Shown here piece by piece: positions 1-8,503 of a DNA stretch of 64,000 nt (within the stretch, counting starts at the first letter, position 1; each line of letters opens with the position of its first letter). A model generated the notes under the pieces. It was given only the letters and a program-made list of their open reading frames with translations. It made no database searches and had not been told where the DNA came from. The stretch covers positions 1 to 64,000 of the forward strand of contig CAWIYI010000020.1 in NCBI GenBank assembly GCA_963840245.1. The letters run 5' to 3'. Both the position numbers and the translations under genes were made by a program. The DNA is from Bog-473 sp963840245. GTDB taxonomy: Bacteria; Actinomycetota; Acidimicrobiia; Acidimicrobiales; RAAP-2.

Positions 1-1101
1 CGTGTCGAGCGTCTCCCCCGACTGGGACACCCCGACGCACAGCGTCCGCTCGTTGAGCACCGGGTCGCGGTAGCGGAACTCGCTGGCGATGTCGACCTCG
101 GTCGGCAACTGGGCCCAGTGCTCAATGGCGTACTTGGCCACCAGCGCGGCGTGGTAGCTCGAGCCGCAGGCGACGATGAACACCTTGTCGATGCCGCGCA
201 GGTCCGACGCGCTCAGGCGCATTTCGTCGAGCATCAGCTCGCCGCCCGGGCCACGGCGGTCGAGCAGCGTGTCCGCCACCGCCCGCGGCTGCTCGTGGAT
301 CTCCTTGGACATGTAGTCCTCGTAGCCACCCTTCTGGGCCGCCTCGAGATCCCAGGTGATCGTCAGCTGCTCGGGCTCGACCGGTGCGCCGTCGAGCGTG
401 CTGACGGCCAGCGCGCCCGGCGTGAGGACGGCCAGCTCGTCGTCCGCCAGCGCGAAGACCCGCCGGGTGTGCCCGATGAGGGCCGGGATGTCCGAGGCCA
501 GGAAGGCCATGCCGTCGCTCAGACCGAGGACGAGCGGCGTGGACCGCCGGGCGGCCACGATGGTGTCCGGCTCGTCAGCCGACACCACCGCCACGGAGAA
601 CGAGCCCCGCAGCCGCGGCAGCACGACACGCACGGCCTCGGCCAGCCCCAGGCCGCCGTCAGCCATCTCCTGTTCGATCAGGTGGGCCAGCACCTCGGTG
701 TCGGTGGCCGAGGTGAGCGTGTGGCCCCCGGCCTCCAGTTCGGCCCGCAGCTCGGCGTGGTTCTCGATGATGCCGTTGTGGATCAGGGCCAGCCGGCCGG
801 TGCAGTCGATGTGGGGGTGGGCGTTCTCCACCGTCGGGCCGCCATGGGTGGCCCAGCGGGTGTGGCCGATGGCCGCGGCGTGCCCGGCGGGCGCGTCCGC
901 CGCCAGCTCGGCCAGCTTGGCGACCGAGTTGGTGCCGCCGGCCGCCCGGGCCCGCCAGACGGAGGCCCCGGACCCGTCCGGGCCGTCGACCACCATGGCG
1001 ACGCCGGCCGAGTCGTAGCCGCGGTACTCGAGTTGGTGCAGAGCACCCAGGAGGAGCGGGACAGCCTCGGTCTCGCCCGTGACGCCGATGATGCCGCACA
1101 T
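1..1101 (-). CDS. glmS: Glutamine--fructose-6-phosphate aminotransferase (isomerizing), C-terminus cut by the window edge
   Basis: Makes glucosamine-6-phosphate from fructose-6-phosphate and glutamine, the entry step to UDP-GlcNAc and peptidoglycan. The visible 367 codons are open throughout. They start MCGIIGV, so the N-terminal nucleophile is Cys2 (Cys1 after Met removal). The glutaminase motifs TRWATHG (81-87) and HNGIIEN (108-114) follow. The first SIS sugar-isomerase domain has CGSSYHA from Cys312 and SQSGET near 359-364. About 240 residues, including the rest of the SIS domains, lie beyond position 1. It sits 11 bp after glmM, so the two consecutive amino-sugar enzymes are probably one transcript. 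Confidence 0.96.
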   Translation of the reverse strand, partial: MCGIIGVTGETEAVPLLLGALHQLEYRGYDSAGVAMVVDGPDGSGASVWRARAAGGTNSVAKLAELAADAPAGHAAAIGHTRWATHGGPTVENAHPHIDCTGRLALIHNGIIENHAELRAELEAGGHTLTSATDTEVLAHLIEQEMADGGLGLAEAVRVVLPRLRGSFSVAVVSADEPDTIVAARRSTPLVLGLSDGMAFLASDIPALIGHTRRVFALADDELAVLTPGALAVSTLDGAPVEPEQLTITWDLEAAQKGGYEDYMSKEIHEQPRAVADTLLDRRGPGGELMLDEMRLSASDLRGIDKVFIVACGSSYHAALVAKYAIEHWAQLPTEVDIASEFRYRDPVLNERTLCVGVSQSGETLDT

Positions 1102-1112
1102 GAGGGACCAGG

Positions 1113-2483
1113 CTACCTGGGTGCCTGCGGCTGGATCTGCCCCAGGGCGGCCTCGACGACGCCGGCGAGCTGGGCCGCGACCGCGTTGGCCTGCGCCTCG
1201 ACCCGCGCCTCGACCATCACGCGCACCAGCGGCTCGGTGCCGCTCGGGCGGAGCAGCACCCGGCCCTCGTGCCCGAGCTCGGCCTCGGCCTTCACGACGG
1301 CCTCCCACACCTCGGCGCAATCGGCCAGACGCTCCGGCCGGGGAATGGGCACGTTCACCAGGCGCTGGGGCACCCGCTCCACCAGCCCGGCCGAGAGATC
1401 GGCCAACGAGCGGCCCGACCGCTGCACGAGGTCGGCCAGCGCGATACCGGTCAGGATCCCGTCACCGGTGGTCGAGCGCGCCCGGAAGATGATGTGCCCC
1501 GACTGCTCGCCGCCCAGGGCCAACCCGTCGGCATCGAGTGCGGCCAGGACGTGGCGGTCGCCGACGTCGGTCTCCCGCACGGCGATGCCGTGGCCCTCCA
1601 TGGCCAGGCGGAAGCCGAGGTTGGTCATGACGGTGACGGCGACGGTGTTGCCCGTCAGCTGGCCCAGCTCGGCCAGGTCGAGCGCAAAGAGGGCCAACAG
1701 GACGTCGCCGTCGACGACGGTCCCGCTGTGGTCGACCGCGATGACCCGGTCGGCGTCGCCGTCGAAGGCCAGGCCGAGGTCCGCCCGGTGCTCCACGACC
1801 GCCCGCGCCAGCTCACCCGGGTCGGTCGAGCCGCACCTGTCGTTGATGTTCGCCCCGTCCGGCGCGTCGTGCAGTGCGGTGACCAGCGCGCCGAGCTCGG
1901 TCAGCACGCGGGGCGCCGGCACGCTGGCGGCGCCGTTGGCGCAGTCGACCACGATCCGCATGCCGTCGAGCCGGCGTCCCGCCGCGGTCGCCACGAGGTG
2001 CGCCCGGTACAGCTCGCCGGCCTCGGGGTCGGCGCTGATCCGGCCCACCCCGTGACCGGTCGGGCGGCGGGGCTGGTGGTCCGGGTCGCCCAGGATGGAG
2101 TCGAGCTCGCGCTCGATCTCCCCCTCGACCTCCACGGGCAGCTTCGTCCCGAGCAGGCTGAACAACTTGATGCCGTTGTCGCCGAAGGGGTTGTGCGAGG
2201 CCGAGATGACGGCGCCGGGCGCCTTGCGGTGCTCGGCCACGGCGGCGACGCCGGGGGTCGGCAGGACGCCGAGGTCGACGACGTCGGCCCCCTCTGCGGC
2301 CAGGCCGGCCGAGAAGGCCGCCTGCAGGAGCGGGCCCGAGCGGCGGGTGTCGCGGCCGACGACGAAGGTCGGCGCGGGGAGCACACGGGCGGTGGCGCGG
2401 CCGAGAGCGAGGGCCAGTTCGGGGGTCAGCTCCTCGTTCGCAACCCCGCGCACACCGTCGGTGCCGAAGCGGGTCGGCGCCAT
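1113..2483 (-). CDS. glmM: Phosphoglucosamine mutase
   Basis: Interconverts glucosamine-6-phosphate and glucosamine-1-phosphate, the step after GlmS. The protein has 456 residues, normal for the family. It starts MAPTRFGTDGVRG, the usual GlmM N-terminus; upstream in-frame codons run into the rpsI region and are not homologous. The active-site phosphoserine motif SASHNP puts the phosphorylated Ser near residue 96. The metal-binding loop DGDADR lies near 237 and the phosphate-binding loop PSGTEP near 425. It lies between rpsI and glmS, so amino-sugar synthesis is attached to the ribosomal cluster. Confidence 0.96.
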   Translation of the reverse strand: MAPTRFGTDGVRGVANEELTPELALALGRATARVLPAPTFVVGRDTRRSGPLLQAAFSAGLAAEGADVVDLGVLPTPGVAAVAEHRKAPGAVISASHNPFGDNGIKLFSLLGTKLPVEVEGEIERELDSILGDPDHQPRRPTGHGVGRISADPEAGELYRAHLVATAAGRRLDGMRIVVDCANGAASVPAPRVLTELGALVTALHDAPDGANINDRCGSTDPGELARAVVEHRADLGLAFDGDADRVIAVDHSGTVVDGDVLLALFALDLAELGQLTGNTVAVTVMTNLGFRLAMEGHGIAVRETDVGDRHVLAALDADGLALGGEQSGHIIFRARSTTGDGILTGIALADLVQRSGRSLADLSAGLVERVPQRLVNVPIPRPERLADCAEVWEAVVKAEAELGHEGRVLLRPSGTEPLVRVMVEARVEAQANAVAAQLAGVVEAALGQIQPQAPR

Positions 2484-2497
2484 TGCAGTCTCGCTTG

Positions 2498-2890
2498 CTA
2501 CCGCTTGGAGTACTGCGGCGCCTTGCGGGCCTTCTTCAGGCCGTACTTCTTGGACTCCTTCTCGCGGGCGTCGCGGGTGAGAAGGCCGGAGCGCTTGAGC
2601 GCCCCGCGTAGTTCGGGGTCCATTTCGCACAGGCTGCGCGCGATACCGAGGCGCATGGCGCCGGCCTGGCCCGAGATCCCGCCGCCGTCGATGGTGGCAT
2701 CGATGTCGTAGGACTCGGTCGTGCTGGTGACCCGCAGCGGCTCGGTCACCAACATGCGATGGGTGGCGGAGGTGAAGTAGCGCTCGATGGGGAGCTGGTT
2801 CACCGTGATGGCGCCCTGGCCGGGGCGGAAGCGGACGCGCGCCACCGCCTGCTTGCGGCGTCCGGTGGTCTGGCTCAATGGTGCGGGCAT
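2498..2890 (-). CDS. rpsI: 30S ribosomal protein S9
   Basis: Small-subunit head protein whose basic C-terminal tail reaches the P-site tRNA. The protein has 130 residues, beginning MPAPLSQTTGRRKQAVARV and ending in the tail KKARKAPQYSKR, including the conserved terminal SKR. It follows rplM by 45 bp, the usual rplM-rpsI pair, and precedes glmM by 14 bp. The ATG at 2890 is the only start that gives family length. Confidence 0.97.
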   Translation of the reverse strand: MPAPLSQTTGRRKQAVARVRFRPGQGAITVNQLPIERYFTSATHRMLVTEPLRVTSTTESYDIDATIDGGGISGQAGAMRLGIARSLCEMDPELRGALKRSGLLTRDAREKESKKYGLKKARKAPQYSKR

Positions 2891-2935
2891 TGCGAGGGTG
2901 GTTCCTTCCTGATGCGTTGGGCCCTGGGCGCAGGC

Positions 2936-3385
2936 TCAGCCGGCGCGGCGGGCCTGGGGCAGTTCGAGTGGCTCGGGCTTCTGGGCCGTGTGCGGGTGGT
3001 CGGGACCGGCGTACACCTGCAGCTTGCCGAGCATCTGGCGACCGAGGGTGTTCTTGGGCAGCATGCCGCGCACCGAGCGCCGGATGAGCTCGGCGGGCTT
3101 CTCGTCGAGGAGCTCCGCGTAGCTGGTGGAGCGCAGGCCGCCCGGGTAGCCGCTGTGGCGGTAGGCCATCTTGGCGTCGGCCTTGTTCGAGGTGAGGATC
3201 ACCTTGTCGGCGTTGACCACGATCACGTGGTCGCCGGTGTCGACGTGGGGGGCGAAGTAGGGACGGTGCTTGCCGCGCAGGATGGCCGCCACCGACGAGG
3301 CCAGGCGCCCGAGGACGAGGCCGTCGGCGTCGACGACGTACCAGGTCCGCTGGATCTCCGTGACCTTCGGTGAAAATGTGCGCAC
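2936..3385 (-). CDS. rplM: 50S ribosomal protein L13
   Basis: Early-assembly 23S rRNA-binding protein. The GTG at 3385 gives VRTFSPKVTEIQRTWYVVDA, which lines up with the usual L13 start MRTxSPK and yields 149 residues. An in-frame ATG at 3403 would add six residues (MRKIGL). Neither start has a convincing Shine-Dalgarno sequence, so the choice rests on family alignment. The body is typical, with GRLAS, the VNADKVILTSNKA region and the PKNTLGRQMLGKLQVYAGPDHPH signature. It is the first gene of an rplM-rpsI-glmM-glmS unit with its own promoter in the gap after truA. Confidence 0.95.
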   Translation of the reverse strand: MRTFSPKVTEIQRTWYVVDADGLVLGRLASSVAAILRGKHRPYFAPHVDTGDHVIVVNADKVILTSNKADAKMAYRHSGYPGGLRSTSYAELLDEKPAELIRRSVRGMLPKNTLGRQMLGKLQVYAGPDHPHTAQKPEPLELPQARRAG

Positions 3386-3485
3386 AAGACCGATCTTTCG
3401 CATCCGCGTGGTGGGCGAGACTGCCTCCGGACCTGCGTTCCCGGGGCGGGCTCCGACGGTCCCGGGTCCCCGGAGCCGACTCACC

Positions 3486-3514
3486 AGGATAGGGCCCCTG
3501 GCAGGGTGGGGCAA
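3486..3514 (-). promoter_or_regulatory. Probable promoter of rplM-rpsI-glmM-glmS
   Basis: On the minus strand a -35 box TTGCCC (3509-3514) and a -10 box TATCCT (3486-3491) are separated by exactly 17 bp in the 140-bp gap between truA and rplM. The predicted leader is about 80-95 nt. Sigma-70-like assignment is by eye only. Confidence 0.6.
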
Positions 3515-3542
3515 GCCGCCGCGCCGGACCGCCGGAGCGGGG

Positions 3543-4388
3543 TCAGGCGGCCGGGTCCCCGGCGCCGGGCCCGTAGGCAACGGAGACCAGGCACAGGCCG
3601 TGCGCCGGGGCCGGATCGGGCATGCGGTGACGCGAGACCGCCCGCAGGCGCTCCATGAGCCCGGCGGCGTTCTCCCTGCCCCGGCCGACCTCGACCAGGC
3701 TGCCCACCAGGGAGCGGACCATCTGGTGGCAGAAGGAGGCGGCGGTGATCTCGAAGCGCAGCAGGCGGGCCTCCCCGTCGGACGCCGCGGCGTCGAGGGC
3801 TTCCGGTCCCCGGTCCACGCCCCAGCGGGCCGTCGTCACCCGGCGGACGAGCGGCTGCGTGGCGTCGGTCCCCACCGGCCGGCGGCAGAACGAGCGGAAG
3901 TCGTGCGTGCCGAGCAGCACGTCGGACGCGGTGCGCATGGAACCGAGATCGAGCGGGACGCGCACGTGCCAGGCCAGCGCCGCCAGGAGCGGGTCGGGCG
4001 CGGGTGCGTTCCACACGAGGTAGCGGTAGCTGCGGGCGGTGGCCGAGCGGCGGGCGTCGAAGTCCGGGCCGACCGCCTCGGCCCGGCGCACCACCACCTC
4101 GGGTGCGAGCTGCCGGTTGAGGGCCCGGGCCAGGCCGGCGCCGTCGAAGGGCAGGGCCGGCAGGTCGACATGGACCACCTGGCCCCGGGCGTGCACGCCG
4201 GCGTCGGTGCGGCCGGCGCAGGTGATCACCGGTGCCTCCTTGAGGCGGGCCGTCCGCTCGATCGCCTGGCGCAGTGCGCCGGCGACGGTCGGGACCTCGG
4301 GTTGGGCGGCGAAGCCCCGGAAGGCCGCTCCGTCGTAGGCGAGCAGCAGCCTCCAGCGCTGCAGCGCAGCGCCGGCGGGTTGCTCCAC
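3543..4388 (-). CDS. truA: tRNA pseudouridine(38-40) synthase TruA
   Basis: Isomerises uridines 38-40 in the tRNA anticodon arm. The protein has 281 residues with a GTG start, 2 bp after the rplQ stop. The catalytic aspartate sits in AGRTDAGVHARGQ near residue 60. The N-terminal strand YDGAAFRGFAAQP and the C-terminal CHQMVRSLVGSLVEVGRG motif are both family signatures. It is the last gene of the alpha-operon run, and its position after rplQ is standard. Confidence 0.95.
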   Translation of the reverse strand: MEQPAGAALQRWRLLLAYDGAAFRGFAAQPEVPTVAGALRQAIERTARLKEAPVITCAGRTDAGVHARGQVVHVDLPALPFDGAGLARALNRQLAPEVVVRRAEAVGPDFDARRSATARSYRYLVWNAPAPDPLLAALAWHVRVPLDLGSMRTASDVLLGTHDFRSFCRRPVGTDATQPLVRRVTTARWGVDRGPEALDAAASDGEARLLRFEITAASFCHQMVRSLVGSLVEVGRGRENAAGLMERLRAVSRHRMPDPAPAHGLCLVSVAYGPGAGDPAA

Positions 4389-4390
4389 CC

Positions 4391-4744
4391 TCAGACGAAC
4401 TCGATGCGCGCCATCGGAGCGTTGTCACCGGGGCGCGGGCCCAGCTTGAGGATGCGGGTGTAGCCGCCCGGCCGCTCGGAGTAGCGGGGTCCGATCTCCT
4501 CGAAGAGCTTGTGGGCCATGTCCTTGTCGCGGATGAGGGCGACCACGTTGCGGTGGTTGGCGATCCCGCCCTTGCGCGCCGCCGTGACGCACTTCTCCGC
4601 GACCGGGCGCAGCGCCTTCGCCTTGGCCTCGGTGGTCACGATGGACTCCGCGGCGATGAGCGAGGCGATCAGGTTGCCCAGCATGGCCTTCTGGTGCGCG
4701 GCGGAGCCGCCCATGCGCCGCCCGCGCCTCGGGGTTGCCTGCAT
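4391..4744 (-). CDS. rplQ: 50S ribosomal protein L17
   Basis: Large-subunit protein at the edge of the exit-tunnel region. The protein has 117 residues starting MQATPRRGRRMGGSAAHQKA, with the conserved LIASLIAAESIVTTEAKAKALRP helix-turn region. The C-terminus is GGYTRILKLGPRPGDNAPMARIEFV, a complete family ending. It lies 5 bp downstream of rpoA. Confidence 0.97.
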   Translation of the reverse strand: MQATPRRGRRMGGSAAHQKAMLGNLIASLIAAESIVTTEAKAKALRPVAEKCVTAARKGGIANHRNVVALIRDKDMAHKLFEEIGPRYSERPGGYTRILKLGPRPGDNAPMARIEFV

Positions 4745-4749
4745 GGCCG

Positions 4750-5688
4750 CTAGTCCCTCGTGCGGAGCGACAGCCCGCGCTCGTCCAGGCGCTGGACGAC
4801 CTCGTCGGCCGACTTCTGGCCGAAGTTGGTGATGGCCAGGAGGTCGTCCATGGTGCGCTCGACCAGCTCGCCGATCGTGTTGATCTGCGCCCGCTTGAGG
4901 CAGTTGCGGGGACGCTCGGAGAGGTCGAGCTCCTCGATGCGCAGGTCGAGGTCGGGCGAGCCGTGGGTGGTGGTGCCCGTGTCGCCGAGCTCCAGGCCCT
5001 GCGGCGCCTCCTCGAGGTCGGCCACGAGGGAGACCAGGTTGCGCAGCGTGTCACCGGCCGAGGCCAGCGCCTCGCGGGGCGAGATGGTGCCGTCGGTCTC
5101 GATGTCGAGCACCAGGCGGTCGTAGTTGGTCGACTGCTCCACCCGCACCGGCTCGATGTCGTAGGTGACGCGGTGCACCGGCGAGAAGATCGAGTCGATC
5201 GGGATGACACCGATGACCGACGACTTCTTGTTCTTGTCGGCCGAGGCGTAGCCCCGCCCGCGCTCCACGGTCACGTCGACGGCCAGCCGGCCCTTGGCGT
5301 TGACCGAGGCGATGTGCAGGTCGGGGTTCAGGATCTCGACGTCGGGCGTCAGCTGCAGGTCGGCGGCGGTGGCGTCGGCCGGGCCGCGCACATCGAGGCG
5401 GAGCGTCACGGGCTCGTCGGACTGCACCCGGACCAGCAGGTCCTTGAGGTTGAGGATGATGTCGGTGACGTCCTCCTTGACCCCGGGGAGCGTCGTGAAC
5501 TCGTGCAGCGCCTCGTCGAAGCGGAGCTGGGTCACGGCCCCGCCGGGGATGGACGACAGCAGCGTCCGCCGGAGCGAGTTGCCGAGTGTGGTGCCGAAGC
5601 CCGGGTCGAGCGGGCCGACGGCGAACCGCTGCCGGTTGTTCTGCTCCTCGTCGACGACTTCGACGGTCGGCCGTTGGATGATCAGCAT
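4750..5688 (-). CDS. rpoA: DNA-directed RNA polymerase subunit alpha
   Basis: RNA polymerase assembly and UP-element/activator contact subunit. The protein has 312 residues. The N-terminal dimerisation domain (about 1-230) has PLDPGFGTTLGNSLRRTLLSS. After a linker, the C-terminal domain (about 245-312) has the helix-hairpin-helix LDLSERPRNCLKRAQINTIGEL. Start and length are typical. It lies between rpsD and rplQ as in other bacterial alpha operons. Confidence 0.98.
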   Translation of the reverse strand: MLIIQRPTVEVVDEEQNNRQRFAVGPLDPGFGTTLGNSLRRTLLSSIPGGAVTQLRFDEALHEFTTLPGVKEDVTDIILNLKDLLVRVQSDEPVTLRLDVRGPADATAADLQLTPDVEILNPDLHIASVNAKGRLAVDVTVERGRGYASADKNKKSSVIGVIPIDSIFSPVHRVTYDIEPVRVEQSTNYDRLVLDIETDGTISPREALASAGDTLRNLVSLVADLEEAPQGLELGDTGTTTHGSPDLDLRIEELDLSERPRNCLKRAQINTIGELVERTMDDLLAITNFGQKSADEVVQRLDERGLSLRTRD

Positions 5689-5718
5689 GGTGGGTACTCC
5701 TGTTGCAGGGGGACGGGG

Positions 5719-6366
5719 CTACTTCGAGTAGAGCTCGACGATCAACTGCTCCTGAATGGGCTCGTCGATGTGCTCACGTAGCGGCGGGTTCAGGACGGAC
5801 ACCGAGAAGCCGGCATCGCCGGTCTCGAGCCAGGCCGGGGTCTGGCGCTCGAGGGTGTCCATGTTACGGCGGACGAGGAAGTTGCCCCGCGTCGCCTCGC
5901 GCAGCGCGACGGTGTCGCCCTTGCGCACCCGGTAGCTCGGGATGGTGACGCGCTTGCCGTTGACGCTCACGTGGCCGTGGCGCACGAACTGGCGGGCCTG
6001 GCGCCGGCTCGCTCCCCAGCCGGCCCGGAAGACGACGTTGTCGATGCGGAGCTCCAGATTGCGCAGCAGGTTCTCACCGGTGATGCCGCCCTGGCGGGTG
6101 GCCTCCTCGTACATGTTGCGGAACTGCTTCTCCAGGATCCCGTAGATGCGGCGCGCCTTCTGCTTCTCGCGCAGCTGGGCCAGGTACTCAGAACCCTGGC
6201 GCATGCGGTCGCGGCCGTGCTCGCCTGGTGGGTAGGCGCGGCTGTGCCGGTCGGTGACCGCCTCGGAGACCGGGCACTTGAGCGAGTAGCAGCGCTCGCC
6301 CTTCAGGAACAGCTTGGTCCGCTCGCGCCGGCACAGGCGGCAGACGGGACCGGTGTATCGAGCCAT
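5719..6366 (-). CDS. rpsD: 30S ribosomal protein S4, zinc-binding form
   Basis: 16S rRNA assembly initiator and mRNA-entry protein. The protein has 215 residues. The N-terminus keeps four cysteines (Cys9, Cys12, Cys26, Cys31), the C+ zinc form. An S4 RNA-binding domain follows, with LELRIDNVVFRAGWGASRRQ and RQFVRHGHVSVNGKRV. The C-terminus ends VELYSK. In many bacteria S4 autoregulates the alpha operon; no leader structure was examined here. Confidence 0.97.
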   Translation of the reverse strand: MARYTGPVCRLCRRERTKLFLKGERCYSLKCPVSEAVTDRHSRAYPPGEHGRDRMRQGSEYLAQLREKQKARRIYGILEKQFRNMYEEATRQGGITGENLLRNLELRIDNVVFRAGWGASRRQARQFVRHGHVSVNGKRVTIPSYRVRKGDTVALREATRGNFLVRRNMDTLERQTPAWLETGDAGFSVSVLNPPLREHIDEPIQEQLIVELYSK

Positions 6367-6408
6367 GGGGTGGGGTTTCCTCTTCCTCTGTGTCTCTCGG
6401 TTGCGGGC

Positions 6409-6810
6409 CTAGACCCGGCGCCGCTTCTTGGGGCGGCATCCGTTGTGCGGGATCGGGGTGACGTCCTTGATGCCCACGACCTCGATCCCGACCGCGGCCA
6501 GGGAACGGATCGCCGTCTCACGGCCGGAGCCGGGGCCGCGCACGAGGACGTCGACCTTGCGTACGCCGTGCTCCATGGCCCGCTTGGCACACGCCTCGGC
6601 GGCCAGCTGGGCGGCGAAGGGGGTCGACTTGCGTGAGCCCTTGAAACCGACGTTCCCGGCCGAGGCCCAGGCGAGGATGTTGCCCTCGGGGTCGGCGATG
6701 GACACGATCGTGTTGTTGAAGGAGCTCTTGATGTGGGCGACGCCGTAGGCGATGTTCTTGCGCTCCTTGCGGCGGGGGCGCCGGGCGCCGGGCTTGGCGG
6801 GCTTGGCCAC
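6409..6810 (-). CDS. rpsK: 30S ribosomal protein S11
   Basis: Platform protein near the mRNA exit. The protein has 133 residues with a GTG start at 6810, which shares one base with the rpsM stop codon. It contains the family core AHIKSSFNNTIVSIADPEGN and the C-terminal NGCRPKKRRRV. Tight coupling with rpsM supports co-translation. Confidence 0.97.
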   Translation of the reverse strand: MAKPAKPGARRPRRKERKNIAYGVAHIKSSFNNTIVSIADPEGNILAWASAGNVGFKGSRKSTPFAAQLAAEACAKRAMEHGVRKVDVLVRGPGSGRETAIRSLAAVGIEVVGIKDVTPIPHNGCRPKKRRRV

Positions 6811-7187
6811 TACTTCTTCACCTTCTTCTTGCCGGCCACCGTCTTCTTGGGGCCCTTACGGGTGCGGGCGTTGGTGTGGGTGCGCTGGCCGTGGACCGGC
6901 AGGCCCTTGCGGTGGCGCACCCCCTGGTAGCAGTTGATCTCCATCTTGCGCTTGATGTCCTGGGAGACGTCGCGCCGCAGGTCACCCTCGACCCGGAAGT
7001 TGGTGTCGATGTAGGTCCGGAGCCGGGCGACCTCTTCGTCGGTCAGGTCGCGGACGCGGGTGGAGGGGTTGACGTCCACCGACTGGCAGATCTGCGTCGA
7101 CAGGGTCGAGCCGATGCCGTAGATATAGGTCAGCGAGATCTCGAGCCGCTTCTCGCGCGGGATGTCCACTCCGGAAATACGGGCCAT
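6810..7187 (-). CDS. rpsM: 30S ribosomal protein S13
   Basis: Head protein forming inter-subunit bridges. The protein has 125 residues, MARISGVDIPREKRLEISLT onward, with the GLPVHGQRTHTNARTRKGP motif and a lysine-rich tail ending KKKVKK. It follows rpmJ by 13 bp in canonical order. Confidence 0.97.
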   Translation of the reverse strand: MARISGVDIPREKRLEISLTYIYGIGSTLSTQICQSVDVNPSTRVRDLTDEEVARLRTYIDTNFRVEGDLRRDVSQDIKRKMEINCYQGVRHRKGLPVHGQRTHTNARTRKGPKKTVAGKKKVKK

Positions 7188-7200
7188 CTGTCTTCCTCTC

Positions 7201-7314
7201 CTAGCCCTGCCGCTGCTTGTGACGCGGGTTGTCGCAGATCACCCGGACCACGCCGCGGCGCCGGATGACCTTGCACTTCTCACAGATCGGCTTCACGCTC
7301 GGCCGAACCTTCAC
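7201..7314 (-). CDS. rpmJ: 50S ribosomal protein L36, zinc-binding form
   Basis: A 37-residue protein with GTG start at 7314: VKVRPSVKPICEKCKVIRR and onward. Cys11, Cys14, Cys27 and His32 form the zinc-ribbon ligands of the C+ form of L36. It is embedded between infA (13 bp upstream) and rpsM, the canonical place. The zinc form here matches zinc forms of S4 and S14 in the same cluster. Confidence 0.95.
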   Translation of the reverse strand: MKVRPSVKPICEKCKVIRRRGVVRVICDNPRHKQRQG

Positions 7315-7327
7315 TTGACTCCCCGTC

Positions 7328-7552
7328 CTACTTGTACCGATAGGTGATCCGACCCCGGTTGAGGTCGTACGGAGTGATCTCCACCTGCACCTTGTCCCCT
7401 GGGAGAATGCGGATGCGGTGCATCCGCATCTTTCCCGAGCTGTGCGCCAACACCTTGTGTCCGTTCTCCAACTCCACACGGAACATCGCATTGGGCAGTG
7501 GCTCGACCACCGTGCCTTCGAGCACGATGGCATCTTCCTTGGGCTTGGGCAG
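7328..7552 (-). CDS. infA: Translation initiation factor IF-1, apparent CTG start
   Basis: IF-1 occupies the ribosomal A site during initiation. The protein body is a textbook OB fold: EGTVVEPLPNAMFRVELENG, then HSSGKMRMHRIRILPGDKV, ending GRITYRYK. Family alignment puts residue 1 at the L of LPKPKEDAI, which is a CTG at 7550-7552. An AGGAGA Shine-Dalgarno lies 7 nt upstream. No ATG, GTG or TTG lies between that SD and the conserved region, and upstream in-frame starts would add non-homologous residues. From CTG the product has 74 residues, the normal length. Confidence 0.93.
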   Translation of the reverse strand: MPKPKEDAIVLEGTVVEPLPNAMFRVELENGHKVLAHSSGKMRMHRIRILPGDKVQVEITPYDLNRGRITYRYK

Positions 7553-7691
7553 GTGACTCTCTCCTGATCGTCGTTCTTGTGTGCTGCCCCGACCGCACCG
7601 GTGGCGCGAGGCCGGAACGGGGCGGAATCGGGCACGGCCATCGGGCAGTCCATCCCCACGGGAACGGACCAGGCCCCAGGGCCAGCAGAAA

Positions 7692-7720
7692 AGTCTACCG
7701 CATCCTGGGGGGATTTCCAG
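7692..7720 (-). promoter_or_regulatory. Possible promoter of the infA-rpmJ-rpsM-rpsK-rpsD-rpoA unit
   Basis: In the 210-bp gap between map and infA the minus strand carries a good -10 box TAGACT (7692-7697) within GCGGTAGACTTTT. A weak -35 candidate CTGGAA lies 17 bp upstream (7715-7720). The -10 is convincing and the -35 is not. The gap suggests that the alpha operon can be transcribed separately from the spc operon. Confidence 0.5.
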
Positions 7721-7762
7721 CACGAGTTGGTGAAAGTCCTGGCCGGGCCCCGGATCGGGAGC

Positions 7763-8503
7763 TCAGGCCAGGGTGAAGACCTCGGGACCGTCGGGGGTCA
7801 CGGCGATCGTGTGCTCGAAATGGGCCGAGAGGCTCCCGTCGGCCGTCACCACGCTCCAGTGGTCGTCGAGGAGCACGGTCTCGGGCGAGCCGACGTTGAC
7901 CATGGGCTCGACGGCGAACACGTTGCCCGTCTTGAGGGTGGGGCCCTTGGTCCCCGGCCAGTAATTGGGCACCTGGGGCTGCTCGTGCATGGCCGTGCCG
8001 ATGGCGTGCCCCACGTACTCCCGGACCACGCTGAAGCCGGCCGCCTCGGCCACGTCCTGGACCGCCCGGCCGATCTCGTTGAGAGAGTTTCCCCTGGTCA
8101 TCTGCTCGATCCCCGCCCAGAGGCTGCGCTCGGTGACCTTCAGCAGCGTCTCCGCCTCCTTGGAGATGGTGCCGATGCCCATGGTGAAGGCGGCGTCGCC
8201 GTGGTAGCCCTCGATGATGGCGCCGCAGTCGATGGAGAGGATGTCCCCCTCCTCGAGCACGTAGCCGCCCGGGATGCCGTGCACGATCATGGAGTTGGGC
8301 GAGGTGCAGATGACCGCCGGAAACCCGTGGTAGCCGAGGAAGTTCGAGGTGGCGCCGCGGCGCTCGAGGACCTGGCGGGCCACCGCGTCGAGGTCGGCGG
8401 TGGTCACGCCCGGCTTGGCGGCGGCCCGGGTCGCCTCGTGCATCTCGGCCACGACCTTGCCGGCGCGGCGCATCTTGGCGAGTTCGCCGTCGTTCCGTCT
8501 CAC
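7763..8503 (-). CDS. map: Methionine aminopeptidase, type I
   Basis: Removes the N-terminal methionine co-translationally with a dinuclear metal centre. The GTG at 8503 overlaps the adk stop (GTGA) and has GGAGGAGG 7 nt upstream, so translation is coupled to adk. The product has 246 residues and starts VRRNDGELAKMRRAGKVVAEM. Metal ligands are visible in ILSIDCGAIIEGYHGDAAFT (two Asp), GHAIG (His), AVEPMV (Glu) and FEHTIAVT (Glu). There is no N-terminal zinc-finger extension. Confidence 0.96.
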   Translation of the reverse strand: MRRNDGELAKMRRAGKVVAEMHEATRAAAKPGVTTADLDAVARQVLERRGATSNFLGYHGFPAVICTSPNSMIVHGIPGGYVLEEGDILSIDCGAIIEGYHGDAAFTMGIGTISKEAETLLKVTERSLWAGIEQMTRGNSLNEIGRAVQDVAEAAGFSVVREYVGHAIGTAMHEQPQVPNYWPGTKGPTLKTGNVFAVEPMVNVGSPETVLLDDHWSVVTADGSLSAHFEHTIAVTPDGPEVFTLA

